Positions 8,204-16,954 of a stretch of DNA of 64,000 bases are shown here, piece after piece. The DNA lies in the NCBI RefSeq assembly GCF_025717515.1, contig NZ_JAJIRN010000013.1:1-64000 (forward strand), read 5' to 3'. The stretch comes from Roseateles oligotrophus. GTDB taxonomy: Bacteria > Pseudomonadota > Gammaproteobacteria > Burkholderiales > Burkholderiaceae_C. Each line of letters opens with the position of its first letter. Position 1 is the stretch's first letter. Under the pieces are notes generated by a model. That model was given only the letters and a program-made list of their open reading frames with translations. It searched no databases and was not told the DNA's origin. Both the position numbers and the translations under genes were made by a program.

Positions 8204-9526
8204 ATGGAAAACGCGAAAACCCTGGCCCTCCGAGAACAGATCGCTAAGCTGGTGGATGAATATGCCGCCATTGCCTTGGCTGCGCAACCGTTCCTGCCCG
8301 GCATATCGGCCGTGCCCCCCTCCGGCAAGGTGCTGGGTGCGCAGGAACTGAAGAACATGGTCGATGCCTCGCTGGACGGCTGGCTGACCACCGGCCGCTT
8401 CAATGCCGAGTTCGAAAAGAAGCTCGCCGCCTTCATCGGCGTCAAGCACCTGATTACGGTCAATTCGGGCTCGTCGGCCAATCTGGTCGCCTTCAATACG
8501 CTGACCTCACCCAAGCTTGGCGCGCGCGCCATCAAGCCGGGCGATGAAGTCATCGGGGTGGCGGCCGGCTTCCCGACCACCGTCAACCCGATCCTGCAAT
8601 TCGGTGCCGTGCCGGTCTTCGTTGACGTGGACCGGCTGACCCATAACATCGACGCCAGCAAGATCGAAGCCGCGATCGGTCCCAAGACGCGCGCCATCAT
8701 GCTGGCCCATTCGCTGGGCAACCCGTTCAACCTGGATGTCGTCACCGCCTTGTGCAAAAAGCACAATTTATGGCTTGTCGAGGACTGTTGCGATGCGCTG
8801 GGTACAACCTATCGCGGCCAGATGGTGGGCACCTTCGGTGATATCGCCACCCTGAGCTTCTACCCGGCCCACCACATCACCATGGGTGAAGGCGGCGCCG
8901 TATTTACCAACCACGACGAACTGCGCCTGATCGCCGAGAGTTTTCGCGACTGGGGTCGTGACTGCTACTGCCCCCCCGGCAAGGACAACACCTGCGGCAA
9001 GCGCTTTTGCTGGAAGCTGGGAGAGTTACCCGAGGGCTACGACCACAAATACACCTACAGCCATCTCGGCTACAACCTCAAGATCACCGACATGCAGGCC
9101 GCCTGCGGGCTGGCCCAACTGGACCAAGCCGCGCAGTTCATCCAGGCTCGCAAGAACAATTTCGCCTTCCTCAAGGAACGTCTGAAGGGCTGCGAAGAAT
9201 TTCTCCATCTTCCGGTCGCCACCGAACATTCCGACCCTTCCTGGTTCGGCTTTCCGATCACTCTAAAGGAGAACTGCCCGGTCAAGCGGCTCGATCTGCT
9301 CAACTACCTGGACCAGCACAAGGTCGGCACGCGTCTGCTGTTTGCCGGCAACCTGACCCGTCAGCCCTACATGATCGGTGCCAAGTTCCGCATCAGCGGG
9401 GACCTCAGCAATACCGACAATGTGATGAACAACACGTTCTGGATTGGCGTGCAACCGGCCCTGACACCGGCCATGCTTGAATTTGCGGCCAGCCAGATCG
9501 AGACCTATCTGGGACTGGGATTCTGA
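8204..9526 (+). CDS. rfbH: CDP-4-keto-6-deoxyglucose 3-dehydrase (E1, PMP/[2Fe-2S] enzyme)
   Basis: This 440-residue member of the aminotransferase fold has the PLP-anchoring lysine replaced by histidine ([12 protein letters not shown], His at residues 223-224), the hallmark of RfbH/DdhC/AscC dehydrases. The cysteine region ([16 protein letters not shown]) fits the iron-sulfur ligands of E1, and [14 protein letters not shown] is strongly conserved in the family. It removes the C3 hydroxyl with electrons from RfbI, giving the CDP-3,6-dideoxy-4-hexulose. ATG at 8204 is preferred over TTG at 8192. The latter overlaps the rfbG stop and is possible. Confidence 0.95.
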   Translation: MENAKTLALREQIAKLVDEYAAIALAAQPFLPGISAVPPSGKVLGAQELKNMVDASLDGWLTTGRFNAEFEKKLAAFIGVKHLITVNSGSSANLVAFNTLTSPKLGARAIKPGDEVIGVAAGFPTTVNPILQFGAVPVFVDVDRLTHNIDASKIEAAIGPKTRAIMLAHSLGNPFNLDVVTALCKKHNLWLVEDCCDALGTTYRGQMVGTFGDIATLSFYPAHHITMGEGGAVFTNHDELRLIAESFRDWGRDCYCPPGKDNTCGKRFCWKLGELPEGYDHKYTYSHLGYNLKITDMQAACGLAQLDQAAQFIQARKNNFAFLKERLKGCEEFLHLPVATEHSDPSWFGFPITLKENCPVKRLDLLNYLDQHKVGTRLLFAGNLTRQPYMIGAKFRISGDLSNTDNVMNNTFWIGVQPALTPAMLEFAASQIETYLGLGF

Positions 9527-11371
9527 ATGAGCAACGTTACAACCAAGACCGCCCTTGACAAGCCCAAAGTCAGCGAGCTGATCGCCGAGGCGCTGGAAAA
9601 ACTCGGCATCGAACATGTGTTCGGCATCATCGGTGCCGGCAATGTGCATTTGTTCGAGGCCATTTCGCGCCGCGGCTACACCGAAATCGTCTGCGTCCAT
9701 CATGAGCAAAGCGCCTGCATGGCGATGCAGACCTACTACCGCACCCATGGCAAGCTATCGGCGGCGCTGCTGACCACCGGCGCCGGCTCCACCAACGGCG
9801 TGACCGGCGTGGTCTCGGCCTGGGCCGACTCGATCCCCGGCATCATCATTGCCGGCAACGAGAACTCCAAATTCACTCGGCCCGAGAACACCCTCCGCAT
9901 GTGGGGCGTGCAGGGCTATGACTCCGTCGAGATGGTGTGCAAGGTGACCAAGTATGGTCAGCGCGTGATGGCGCCGGAACAGGCGGTTTATGAGATCCAG
10001 AAGGCCGCACATCTGGCGCTCGACCAGCGCCCCGGACCCTGCTGGATCGAGGTGCCGATGGACATCCAGGCCGCGCGCATCGACCCTGCCAATGCTGCGC
10101 AGTTTGTGCCGCCGGCGCCGCTGAACTATCTGGGCAGCGAAGTCTCGGCCCAGCTTGACAGCGTGATCGACGCCTTGCTGGCGGCCGAGCGACCGCTGCT
10201 GTGGCTGGGGCATGGCATTCGCCTTGCCGGCGCCGAGCAGCAGATTGCGCCGCTGCTGGAGCTGCTTGGCGCACCGGCACTGGTGTCCTGGGCCGGTATT
10301 GACATGATCGACTCCAGCCATCCGCTGGTGTTCGGGCGCGCCGGAGTCTACGGCCAGCGCTGCGCCAATTTCATTCTGCAAAATTGCGACTACCTACTGA
10401 CCTTGGGCACGCGGCTGGCGATTCCCCAGATCGGCTATGACGTGAGCGAGCTGGCGCGAGCGGCCCGCATCGACGTGGTCGACATCGACCCGCAGGAGGC
10501 CGCCAAGCATCCCGGCCGCGTCAGGCAGGCGATCGTCTGCGACGCCGGCCAGTTCATGGCCGCGCTGACCGAGCGACTGCGGCTGCGCGTGATCACCCAC
10601 CGCACCGAATGGGTCGCGCGCTGCCGGGACTATGAAACGCAATTCCCCTGGGTCGGCCCCGAGCATGAGGACCGCGAGGGCTTCATGAACTCCTACCGTT
10701 TCATGCAGCGCCTGAACGGCTTTTTCAAACCCGGGCAGACCGTCGTCACCGACATGGGGACGGCGCTGCTGTGCGCCCACCAGGCCTTGCGCTTGACCAC
10801 CGGCCAGCGTTTGATGACCTCCACCGGTCTGGGCGAGATGGGCTATGGCTTGCCGGGCGCGATCGGCGTGTCCTTCGCAAGCGACCGCGGCGAGGTGATG
10901 TGCCTGAATTGCGATGGCGGCATGATGCTCAATCTGCAGGAGTTGCAGACCATCGTGCACCACCAACTGCCGATCAAGCTGTTCATTTTCAACAATGACG
11001 GCTATCTGATGATCAAGCACACCCAGAACGCCATGTTCAAGAGCGGCTTTGTCGGCACCGATCGGGCATCCGGCGTCTCTTGCCCTGACTACGCCAAGAT
11101 CGCGGCGGCCTTTGAAATTCCAGCCTTCCAAATCCGCCATTGGGGCGAATGCGATGCAACGCTGGCGGCTGTGCAGGCTGCCAGCGGGCCGGTGATCTGC
11201 GAGGTCTTCATGCACCCCGAGCAGCCGTTCAGCCCCAAGCTGTCACTGGTGGCGCGCACCGACGGCACACTGGTCTCGCCGCCGCTGGAGGACCTGTCAC
11301 CCCTGCTGCCGCGCGCCGTGCTGGACGCCGCGATGCTGGTCGGCATGCATGAAAAATCCAGACCGCTGTGA
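9527..11371 (+). CDS. Thiamine-diphosphate enzyme, YerE-like / acetolactate-synthase family
   Basis: This 614-residue protein has all three ThDP-enzyme domains. The N-terminal PYR domain carries the catalytic Glu in HHEQSA (Glu60) and GAGSTNGVTGVVSAW. The middle domain has GRAGVYGQRCANF. The C-terminal PP domain has the metal/ThDP motif NCDGGMMLNLQEL ending in FNNDGY. The usual GDG is CDG here. ATG directly follows the rfbH stop. In Yersinia yersiniose synthesis the equivalent position downstream of the CDP-3,6-dideoxyhexulose genes is held by YerE. YerE transfers a two-carbon unit from decarboxylated pyruvate to C4 of the keto sugar. That role is inferred here from context. The donor may differ, because an oxo-acid aldolase is encoded three genes downstream. 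Confidence 0.82.
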   Translation: MSNVTTKTALDKPKVSELIAEALEKLGIEHVFGIIGAGNVHLFEAISRRGYTEIVCVHHEQSACMAMQTYYRTHGKLSAALLTTGAGSTNGVTGVVSAWADSIPGIIIAGNENSKFTRPENTLRMWGVQGYDSVEMVCKVTKYGQRVMAPEQAVYEIQKAAHLALDQRPGPCWIEVPMDIQAARIDPANAAQFVPPAPLNYLGSEVSAQLDSVIDALLAAERPLLWLGHGIRLAGAEQQIAPLLELLGAPALVSWAGIDMIDSSHPLVFGRAGVYGQRCANFILQNCDYLLTLGTRLAIPQIGYDVSELARAARIDVVDIDPQEAAKHPGRVRQAIVCDAGQFMAALTERLRLRVITHRTEWVARCRDYETQFPWVGPEHEDREGFMNSYRFMQRLNGFFKPGQTVVTDMGTALLCAHQALRLTTGQRLMTSTGLGEMGYGLPGAIGVSFASDRGEVMCLNCDGGMMLNLQELQTIVHHQLPIKLFIFNNDGYLMIKHTQNAMFKSGFVGTDRASGVSCPDYAKIAAAFEIPAFQIRHWGECDATLAAVQAASGPVICEVFMHPEQPFSPKLSLVARTDGTLVSPPLEDLSPLLPRAVLDAAMLVGMHEKSRPL

Positions 11372-11379
11372 GGCCGTAG

Positions 11380-12336
11380 TTGCAGCTTCCTGAAATGCGC
11401 CGCATCGCCGTGCTGGGCGCCAGCAGCCAAATCGCCAAGGACCTAATCCGCGCACTGGCAGGCGTCGGCGGCACGCAGTTACTTCTCTTCGCACGCGATC
11501 TGGGGGCCACCCGGCAATGGCTGCAAGGCCAGGGGCTGGAGGGGTCATGCAGCGTGCATGACTATGCCGAATACGGCCAGCTTGAGCACTCGGTGGTGCT
11601 GAACTTCGTCGGGGTCGGTGACCCGCAACGCGCCGCGCAGATGGGCGCGGGTATCTTCGAGATCACGCAGCGCTTTGATGATCTGGCGCTGCGCGGGCTG
11701 TACGAGAACCCGCAGCGCCGCTATGTCTTTCTCTCCAGCGGGGCGGCCTATGGAAGCGCCTTTCTGGCGCCGGCCGGACCCGACACTCGGGCCGAGTTTG
11801 CCGTCAACGCGCTGACGCCGCAAGACTATTACGCGTTGGCCAAGCTGCATGCCGAGGCCAAGCACCGCGCGCACCCGGAGCTGGCGATCACCGATCTGCG
11901 CGTGTTCAACTATTTCTCCCGCACCCAAGACTTGTCCGCGCGCTTCTTCATCACCGACATCCTGCGCGCGATCCAGAGCGGGCAGTTGCTGCGCACCTCC
12001 AGTGATTTCATGCAGCGCGACTATCTGCACCCGGCGGACTTCCATCGGCTGCTCGAGTGCATCCTGGCGGCGCCGCCCGCCAACCGCGCGCTGGATTGCT
12101 ACACGCGGGCGCCGGTCGACAAGCCGACCTTGTTGGCTGCGCTGCAGCAGCGCTTCGGCCTGCGCTATGAAAGCCTTGAAATAGCCGGGGAAAGCGGCGC
12201 AGCAGTCAACGCTACCGGTGCCAAACCCCAGTACTATTCTCTCAATCACCATGCGGCAACGCTCGGCTACCGGCCGTTCTACACGTCGCTGGAAGGCATT
12301 CTGGTCGAGTCCGCCGCCCTCCTTGGACTTGCCTGA
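11380..12336 (+). CDS. NAD-dependent epimerase/dehydratase family protein (SDR)
   Basis: This protein of about 318 residues has a Rossmann motif near the start (IAVLGASSQIAKDLIRAL), FLSSGAAYGS, and the catalytic pair in YYALAKLHAEAKH. Substrate-side residues include RVFNYFSR and QRDYLHPADF. It sits right behind the ThDP enzyme. In the Yersinia pathway a reductase (YerF) follows YerE and reduces the new side-chain ketone, so reduction or epimerisation of the branched CDP-sugar is a reasonable guess. TTG at 11380 has GAGG six bases upstream. ATG at 11395 is an alternative start and gives 313 residues. Confidence 0.78.
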   Translation: MQLPEMRRIAVLGASSQIAKDLIRALAGVGGTQLLLFARDLGATRQWLQGQGLEGSCSVHDYAEYGQLEHSVVLNFVGVGDPQRAAQMGAGIFEITQRFDDLALRGLYENPQRRYVFLSSGAAYGSAFLAPAGPDTRAEFAVNALTPQDYYALAKLHAEAKHRAHPELAITDLRVFNYFSRTQDLSARFFITDILRAIQSGQLLRTSSDFMQRDYLHPADFHRLLECILAAPPANRALDCYTRAPVDKPTLLAALQQRFGLRYESLEIAGESGAAVNATGAKPQYYSLNHHAATLGYRPFYTSLEGILVESAALLGLA

Positions 12337-12368
12337 ATGCAGGGACACAAACACCTTGGAAAGATCGG

Positions 12369-13268
12369 ATGACAGCCCTCAACAAACTCAGGATCGCCAT
12401 CATCGGATCGGGCAATATCGGCACCGACCTGCTCATCAAGGTGATGCGATCGGACTATTTGACCTGCACTTTGTTCGCCGGCCGTAACTTCAATTCTCCA
12501 GGCATGAAGCGCGCCAACGTGCTGGGCGTGCAGATCTCCGACCGCGGCATCGAGGCCATCGTCACCAACCCCGCGATCTGCGATCTGGTGTTCGACTGCA
12601 CCTCAGCGCATGCTCATATCGAGCATTGGGCGGTGCTTGAAAAGCTCGGCAAAACCGTCATAGACATGACACCGGCCAAGCTCGGCGAGCTCTGCATCCC
12701 TGCCATCAACGCCGCCGAATGCCTGGCCACCGGCGCACGCAACATCAACATGATCACCTGCGGGGGCCAGTCCTCAATCCCGATCGGCTATGCGCTGGCC
12801 CAGGTGCACAGCGATATCGAATACATCGAGGTAGCCTCCAGCATCGCCTCGCGCAGCGCCGGCCCGGCCACGCGAGCCAACCTGGACGAATACATCGAGA
12901 CCACGCAGGAGGCGCTGCAGAGCTTTTCCGGCGCGCGCCGCACCAAGGCAATTCTGGTTCTGAATCCGGCCAATCCGCCGATCGACATGCAGACCACCAT
13001 CTACGCCAAGATCACCGATCCGGATCTGCCGGCATTGCAGGCCGCCGTCGCGGCGATGGTGGAAAAGCTCAAGGCCTATGTGCCGGGTTATCAATTGATC
13101 GTGCCGCCCACCCTCGAAGGCAACAAGGTCACCACTACGATCAAGGTGCTGGGCGCGGGCGACTATCTGCCGCAATATGCCGGCAACCTGGACATCATCA
13201 ACTGCGCCGCGATCGCAATGGCCGAGCGCATCGCCCAAGCCGGCGCCTTGCAGGAGACTCAGCCATGA
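12369..13268 (+). CDS. Acetaldehyde dehydrogenase (acylating), DmpF/MhpF family
   Basis: This 299-residue protein has the NAD-binding start IAIIGSGNIGTDLLIKVM. The catalytic cysteine lies in MITCGGQSSIPIGYA, and SRSAGPATRANLDEYIETT is near-diagnostic for DmpF-type enzymes. Family members convert acetaldehyde, NAD and CoA to acetyl-CoA, usually channelled from the partner aldolase. A GGAAAG ribosome site precedes ATG 12369, and the stop overlaps the aldolase start by four bases. These enzymes normally sit in aromatic-degradation (meta-cleavage) operons. No other such genes are nearby, so here the pair probably serves sugar synthesis, perhaps running toward acetaldehyde. Confidence 0.88.
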   Translation: MTALNKLRIAIIGSGNIGTDLLIKVMRSDYLTCTLFAGRNFNSPGMKRANVLGVQISDRGIEAIVTNPAICDLVFDCTSAHAHIEHWAVLEKLGKTVIDMTPAKLGELCIPAINAAECLATGARNINMITCGGQSSIPIGYALAQVHSDIEYIEVASSIASRSAGPATRANLDEYIETTQEALQSFSGARRTKAILVLNPANPPIDMQTTIYAKITDPDLPALQAAVAAMVEKLKAYVPGYQLIVPPTLEGNKVTTTIKVLGAGDYLPQYAGNLDIINCAAIAMAERIAQAGALQETQP

Positions 13269-14290
13269 GCAAGAAGAGCATTCTGATCAGCGACCCGACG
13301 CTGCGCGACGGCAACCATGCGGTGCGCCATCAACTGACGCGCGAGAATTTCGTCGCCTATTGCAAGGCGGCCGAAGCCGCCGGCGTGCCCATCGTCGAGG
13401 TCGGCCACGGCAATGGGCTGGGTGCCTCCTCGCTGCTGGTGGGCGAATGCAGCGTCAGCGACGCCGAGATTCTGGCGCTTGCGCGCGCGAACTTGCAGAA
13501 GTCGCGCCTCGGTCTGCATGTGATCCCCGGTTTTTGCACCATCAAGCAGGACCTGAGCCGCGCCGTCGAAGCCGGCGTCGACGTGTTCCGCATCGCCGCC
13601 CATTGCACCGAGGCCGACATCACCGACCGCCACATCGGCTACATCCGCAAGGCCGGGCGCGAAGCCTTTGGCGTGCTGATGATGAGCCACATGGCCTCGG
13701 CGGCGGTGCTGCTGGAGGAGGCCAAGAAGATGGAGTCCTACGGCGCCGAGGCCATCATCATCATGGACTCGGCGGGCGCCTACTTTCCCGACGATGTGAC
13801 CGAGCGTATCTCGACCCTGGTCGACGGGCTGGCAATTCCGGTCGGCTTTCATGGTCACAACAACCTGGGCATGGCCGTCATTAACTCGGTGGCGGCGGTG
13901 AATGCCGGCGCCTCCATCATCGACGCCACCATCCGCGGCTTCGGCGCCGGCGCCGGCAACACCCAGTTGGAAGTGCTGGTAGCAGTGTTCGAACGGCTGG
14001 GCTTCGAGACCGGCATCGATCTGTACAAGATACTCGACGCCGCCGACATCGCCGAGCGGGAATTCAACCCGGTGGCAGCGAACATCTCGCCGCTGTCCAT
14101 CGTCAGCGGCCTGGCGGGCGTGTTCTCCGGCTTCGCCAAGCCAGTCGCCAAGGCGGCGCAGGACTACCAGGTCGACGCGCGCGACATCTTCTTCGGGCTT
14201 GGCAAGCGCAATGCCGTGGCGGGCCAGGAGAGCCTGATCATCGAGGTGGCGCGCGATCTCGCGCAACAGCGCCTGGCGCAGAAAGTCTGA
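13265..14290 (+). CDS. 4-hydroxy-2-oxovalerate aldolase, DmpG/MhpE family
   Basis: This 341-residue protein is a class II pyruvate aldolase. It has the opening SDPTLRDGNHAVRHQL with the conserved Arg-Asp and His. The Mn-binding HGHN is in VGFHGHNNLGMAVINS, and GFGAGAGNTQLE is followed by a C-terminal communication domain. Active-site residues all look intact. ATG 13265 overlaps the dehydrogenase stop (ATGA) and has AGGAG upstream. The longer upstream frame lies inside the dehydrogenase gene and is spurious. The enzyme interconverts 4-hydroxy-2-oxoacids with pyruvate plus an aldehyde. With its partner it may supply an oxo-acid donor to the ThDP enzyme of the same operon. Confidence 0.92.
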   Translation: MSKKSILISDPTLRDGNHAVRHQLTRENFVAYCKAAEAAGVPIVEVGHGNGLGASSLLVGECSVSDAEILALARANLQKSRLGLHVIPGFCTIKQDLSRAVEAGVDVFRIAAHCTEADITDRHIGYIRKAGREAFGVLMMSHMASAAVLLEEAKKMESYGAEAIIIMDSAGAYFPDDVTERISTLVDGLAIPVGFHGHNNLGMAVINSVAAVNAGASIIDATIRGFGAGAGNTQLEVLVAVFERLGFETGIDLYKILDAADIAEREFNPVAANISPLSIVSGLAGVFSGFAKPVAKAAQDYQVDARDIFFGLGKRNAVAGQESLIIEVARDLAQQRLAQKV

Positions 14291-14295
14291 GAATC

Positions 14296-15357
14296 ATGTC
14301 CAGCAACACAGCAAACAATCGCTTCGCGGAAATTCGCCAGGACTGCCTGCTGGCCAGCGCCGCGCAGACCGATGTACGCAGCAAGCTCGGCTTTGCGCGC
14401 ATTGCCGTCACCGGCGGCACCGGCTTTCTGGGCAGCTGGATCGCCGAGACCGTGGCTGCGCTGAATGACGAGTACCGGCTCGGGATCACGCTGGACCTGT
14501 ATGCCCGCAACATCCGGGATTGGGCGCAGCAGTACCCGCACTTGGCCGGCCGTGCCGACATCCAGCTGATGTCCCAGGATGTCCGTTCGCCGTTCGAGTT
14601 TCCCCGTAACACCAACTTCGTCGTGCATGCGGCCGGTATCCCGAACAACCGCGTACATGCCTCCGATCCGCTGCGGGTGCAGCAGACCACGGTGCAGGGC
14701 CTCAACAATGCGCTTGAGGCCGCCAGCCAGCTGGACAATCTGACGCGCTTCTTGAACGTCAGCTCCTGCTTGGTCAACGGCCGCCCGAACCGCCCCGGTG
14801 CCTTGAGCGAGAACGAGTATTTCGCCATCCCCTGCGACCAGTTGCACACTGTCTACGTCGAGGCCAAACGGGCGGCCGAGAATCTGGCGGCGATCTACCG
14901 CAGTCAGTTCAGATTGCCGGTCAGCACGATTCGCCCGTTCACCTTCGCCGGTGCCTACCAGGAGCTGGACCGCCCCTGGGCGATCAACAACTTCATGCGC
15001 GAAGTGCTGACCGGCAGCGAGATCCGCATCCATGGCGACGGCTTGGCACGGCGCAGCTATCTGCACGGCGCAGACGCTGCCTGGTGGACACTGGCGGCCC
15101 TGGCCAAGGGCCAGGATGGCGCCGTCTACAACGTCGGCTCCGCCACGCCGATCACGCACCTGGATCTGGTCAAGCTGATCGGTGAGAAGGCGTCGCCCAA
15201 ACCGCGTGTGCTGCTGAACACGCTGCCGTCCAAGCAGCTGCTGCAAGACGACCTGTTCCCCGACATCACGCTGATCCGCAAGACGCTCGGCGTGACCCAG
15301 ACCTGCAGCCTGGATGACACAATCGACAAGGCTTGGCGCTGGTACAAGAGGTCCTGA
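14296..15357 (+). CDS. NAD-dependent epimerase/dehydratase family protein (SDR)
   Basis: This 353-residue extended SDR has IAVTGGTGFLGSWIAETVAAL, NVSSCLVNGRP (Ser of the triad) and YVEAKRAAENLAAIYR (catalytic Tyr and Lys). The C-terminal half has RIHGDGLARRSYLHGAD and YNVGSATPITH, as in nucleotide-sugar epimerases and reductases. It is the last gene of the operon, five bases after the aldolase. It is a different subfamily from the SDR at 11380. One may reduce the branch ketone and the other a ring or second side-chain position. No terminator is evident after it. Confidence 0.85.
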   Translation: MSSNTANNRFAEIRQDCLLASAAQTDVRSKLGFARIAVTGGTGFLGSWIAETVAALNDEYRLGITLDLYARNIRDWAQQYPHLAGRADIQLMSQDVRSPFEFPRNTNFVVHAAGIPNNRVHASDPLRVQQTTVQGLNNALEAASQLDNLTRFLNVSSCLVNGRPNRPGALSENEYFAIPCDQLHTVYVEAKRAAENLAAIYRSQFRLPVSTIRPFTFAGAYQELDRPWAINNFMREVLTGSEIRIHGDGLARRSYLHGADAAWWTLAALAKGQDGAVYNVGSATPITHLDLVKLIGEKASPKPRVLLNTLPSKQLLQDDLFPDITLIRKTLGVTQTCSLDDTIDKAWRWYKRS

Positions 15358-15404
15358 AGAGGCCATGAATCTGCAGGTATCGGGCACCAGGCCCGAAGCG
15401 AGAT

Positions 15405-15918
15405 TCAACGCAGCGACGTCAGCACGCCCCGACCCATCGACCACATCAGCGCCACCAGTTGCAGGGCGTCGAAAGCGCATTCACATGCGCGATGCGCATC
15501 GAGTAGTAGTCGCCCTGGGCGCCCATCACATTGAACAGCGAGCGCCGGCCCGGTTGCTGCCACTGCTCCAAGGTGGAGGCTCGCACGGGGGCGCTGTTGC
15601 CCAGGATTTCGACAATGCGCCAGGCCCGGTCCAGCGAAGAGCCGGCCGCATACATCTCCAGCAGCCGATAGCGCTTGATTTCGATCGCCTCATCGCGCTG
15701 AAGACCGGCCGCCTGGGAGCGCCGGTGGGCCACGGTCAGCGCCGCCTCGGCGCCCGGCTGGGCCAGCGGGATGTTGACGGCAACGCCGCGCATCCAATCG
15801 ATGGCGCAGGCGGTGCCGGCCGCCCGTTGAGCCATTGACCCGCAGGCTGACGCCGGGCTTTTGCCCCGCTAGCACCGACCCGACATAGCTGCGCTGGGCC
15901 CTGACCTGAGCCGCCCGA
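15405..15918 (-). pseudogene. 3' fragment of a tolC-like gene (duplicated, frameshifted)
   Basis: The fragment aligns with the last about 170 codons of the intact tolC gene at 16955-18310 in the same orientation. Shared segments include AQRSYVGSVLAGQKP, VNIPLAQPGAEA, LQRDEAIEIKRYRLLE, RASTLEQWQQPGRRSLF and GDYYSMRIAHVNAL, and it ends VLTSLR at 15405. At least two frame changes are visible, one near 15460-15470 (one base lost against the intact copy) and one near 15830. No start region remains. It was a diverged second copy, not a fresh duplication, because many codons differ. Confidence 0.88.
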
Positions 15919-15935
15919 CTTACGCGTGAGTAGGA

Positions 15936-16739
15936 TTAGCTGGGATGCACGATCATGGGCCCGGCCTTGGGATGTTGGGCGACGAAGTTCAGGCTGCCGT
16001 CAAAATTCCCAATGATGTAGCCGAGACCCACTAGGAATTTTTCGAGCTCGACCTTCTGTTCGGCGTACCAATCAAAATCCCAGGCTTCGTAAATGATGCT
16101 CGGATAGTTATTGCGTACCAGCGTGCCTACGGCGCCGCGCAGCACGTCTAGTTCCATGCCCTCAACGTCAATTTTGATCAGGCGTACGTCGTCGAAGTAC
16201 ATGCTGTCTAGATTAAGTAGTTTGATTTTGACGGCTTCGCCCTTGAAGGTTTCGCCGCGCAAATCTTTGTGCAACTCATTGTTGAGCGTGAAAGCGCCCA
16301 CGTTGAACTCGTTGTCGTAGTCCGGCAAATTCACTGATATTTCGCCAGATGCGCTGCCCATGCCAATCTGGTGCGCAACGACATTGCCTAGGCCATTCAA
16401 CACGATATTGCCGCATAGCTGGTAGTAGATCGGGCGCTGCACCTCGAAGCACTCGAAGGTGTGATCGCGAAAGCGCTGCGCCAGCGGCACGGTGAAGCTG
16501 CCCATATTGGCGCCCACGTCGATCACCCGGCCGCCAGGTGCGCGCGATTGCAATATCACTTCGGCAATCATCTGAAGATTCGGCTCATATGTGCCGTTCT
16601 TGCGGATGCAGCCTGAAATGCCATTCGCGTCGGTTGCGCAAAAAAGCATGTATTTGACGCCGTTTTGCGCCGGGAAGATTTCAACCGACGGAAGATGCCT
16701 AGCCATATAAAAGCCCTTAATGGAAAACCAATGCTTCAA
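15936..16739 (-). CDS. FkbM family methyltransferase
   Basis: This 267-residue protein has the SAM motif RVIDVGANMGSFTVPLA, then FECFEVQRPIYYQL. The FkbM signature is LIKIDVEGMELDVLRGA, followed by IIYEAWD. These enzymes O-methylate sugars or other small moieties in glycan and polyketide pathways. Base composition looks more AT-rich than the neighbours, especially around its 5' end. The gene lies between a tolC fragment (18 bp downstream) and the 3' end of the intact tolC, which form direct repeats. ATG at 16739 is taken. A later in-frame ATG (MARHLPSVEIF) would shorten it by eleven residues. Confidence 0.87.
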   Translation of the reverse strand: MKHWFSIKGFYMARHLPSVEIFPAQNGVKYMLFCATDANGISGCIRKNGTYEPNLQMIAEVILQSRAPGGRVIDVGANMGSFTVPLAQRFRDHTFECFEVQRPIYYQLCGNIVLNGLGNVVAHQIGMGSASGEISVNLPDYDNEFNVGAFTLNNELHKDLRGETFKGEAVKIKLLNLDSMYFDDVRLIKIDVEGMELDVLRGAVGTLVRNNYPSIIYEAWDFDWYAEQKVELEKFLVGLGYIIGNFDGSLNFVAQHPKAGPMIVHPS

Positions 16740-16954
16740 TGAAGTTTCGAATTTCGTCTTAGCACGGCATCCTAGCCCCGCAGACTCCTCGGAATTCTCT
16801 CACTGGCGTGTTTTATCAAGGCCGCCAAAACCCGGAGGAATCCCCTGTTTTTATCAATCACTTCTGCAATCTCTAAAGCTCACTGAAAGACGTCAATACC
16901 TTGCACGCCGCGCACGAGATTAAGGCCTCACACACAAAGTTTTCGACAGGCTCT
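16740..16954. other. AT-richer spacer between FkbM gene and tolC
   Basis: These 215 bp hold no gene I can support. They carry the FkbM promoter if that gene has its own. Composition differs from the surrounding DNA, in keeping with insertion of the FkbM unit next to tolC. Confidence 0.4.

Noticed and set aside
12719-13264. Long upstream extension of the aldolase frame
   Set aside because: It lies fully inside the acetaldehyde dehydrogenase gene in another frame. The aldolase N-terminus starts at ATG 13265 with a ribosome site.
12369-14290. Interpretation of the dehydrogenase/aldolase pair as aromatic catabolism
   Set aside because: No dioxygenase, hydrolase or hydratase of a meta-cleavage pathway is nearby, and the pair is locked by overlaps inside a nucleotide-sugar operon.
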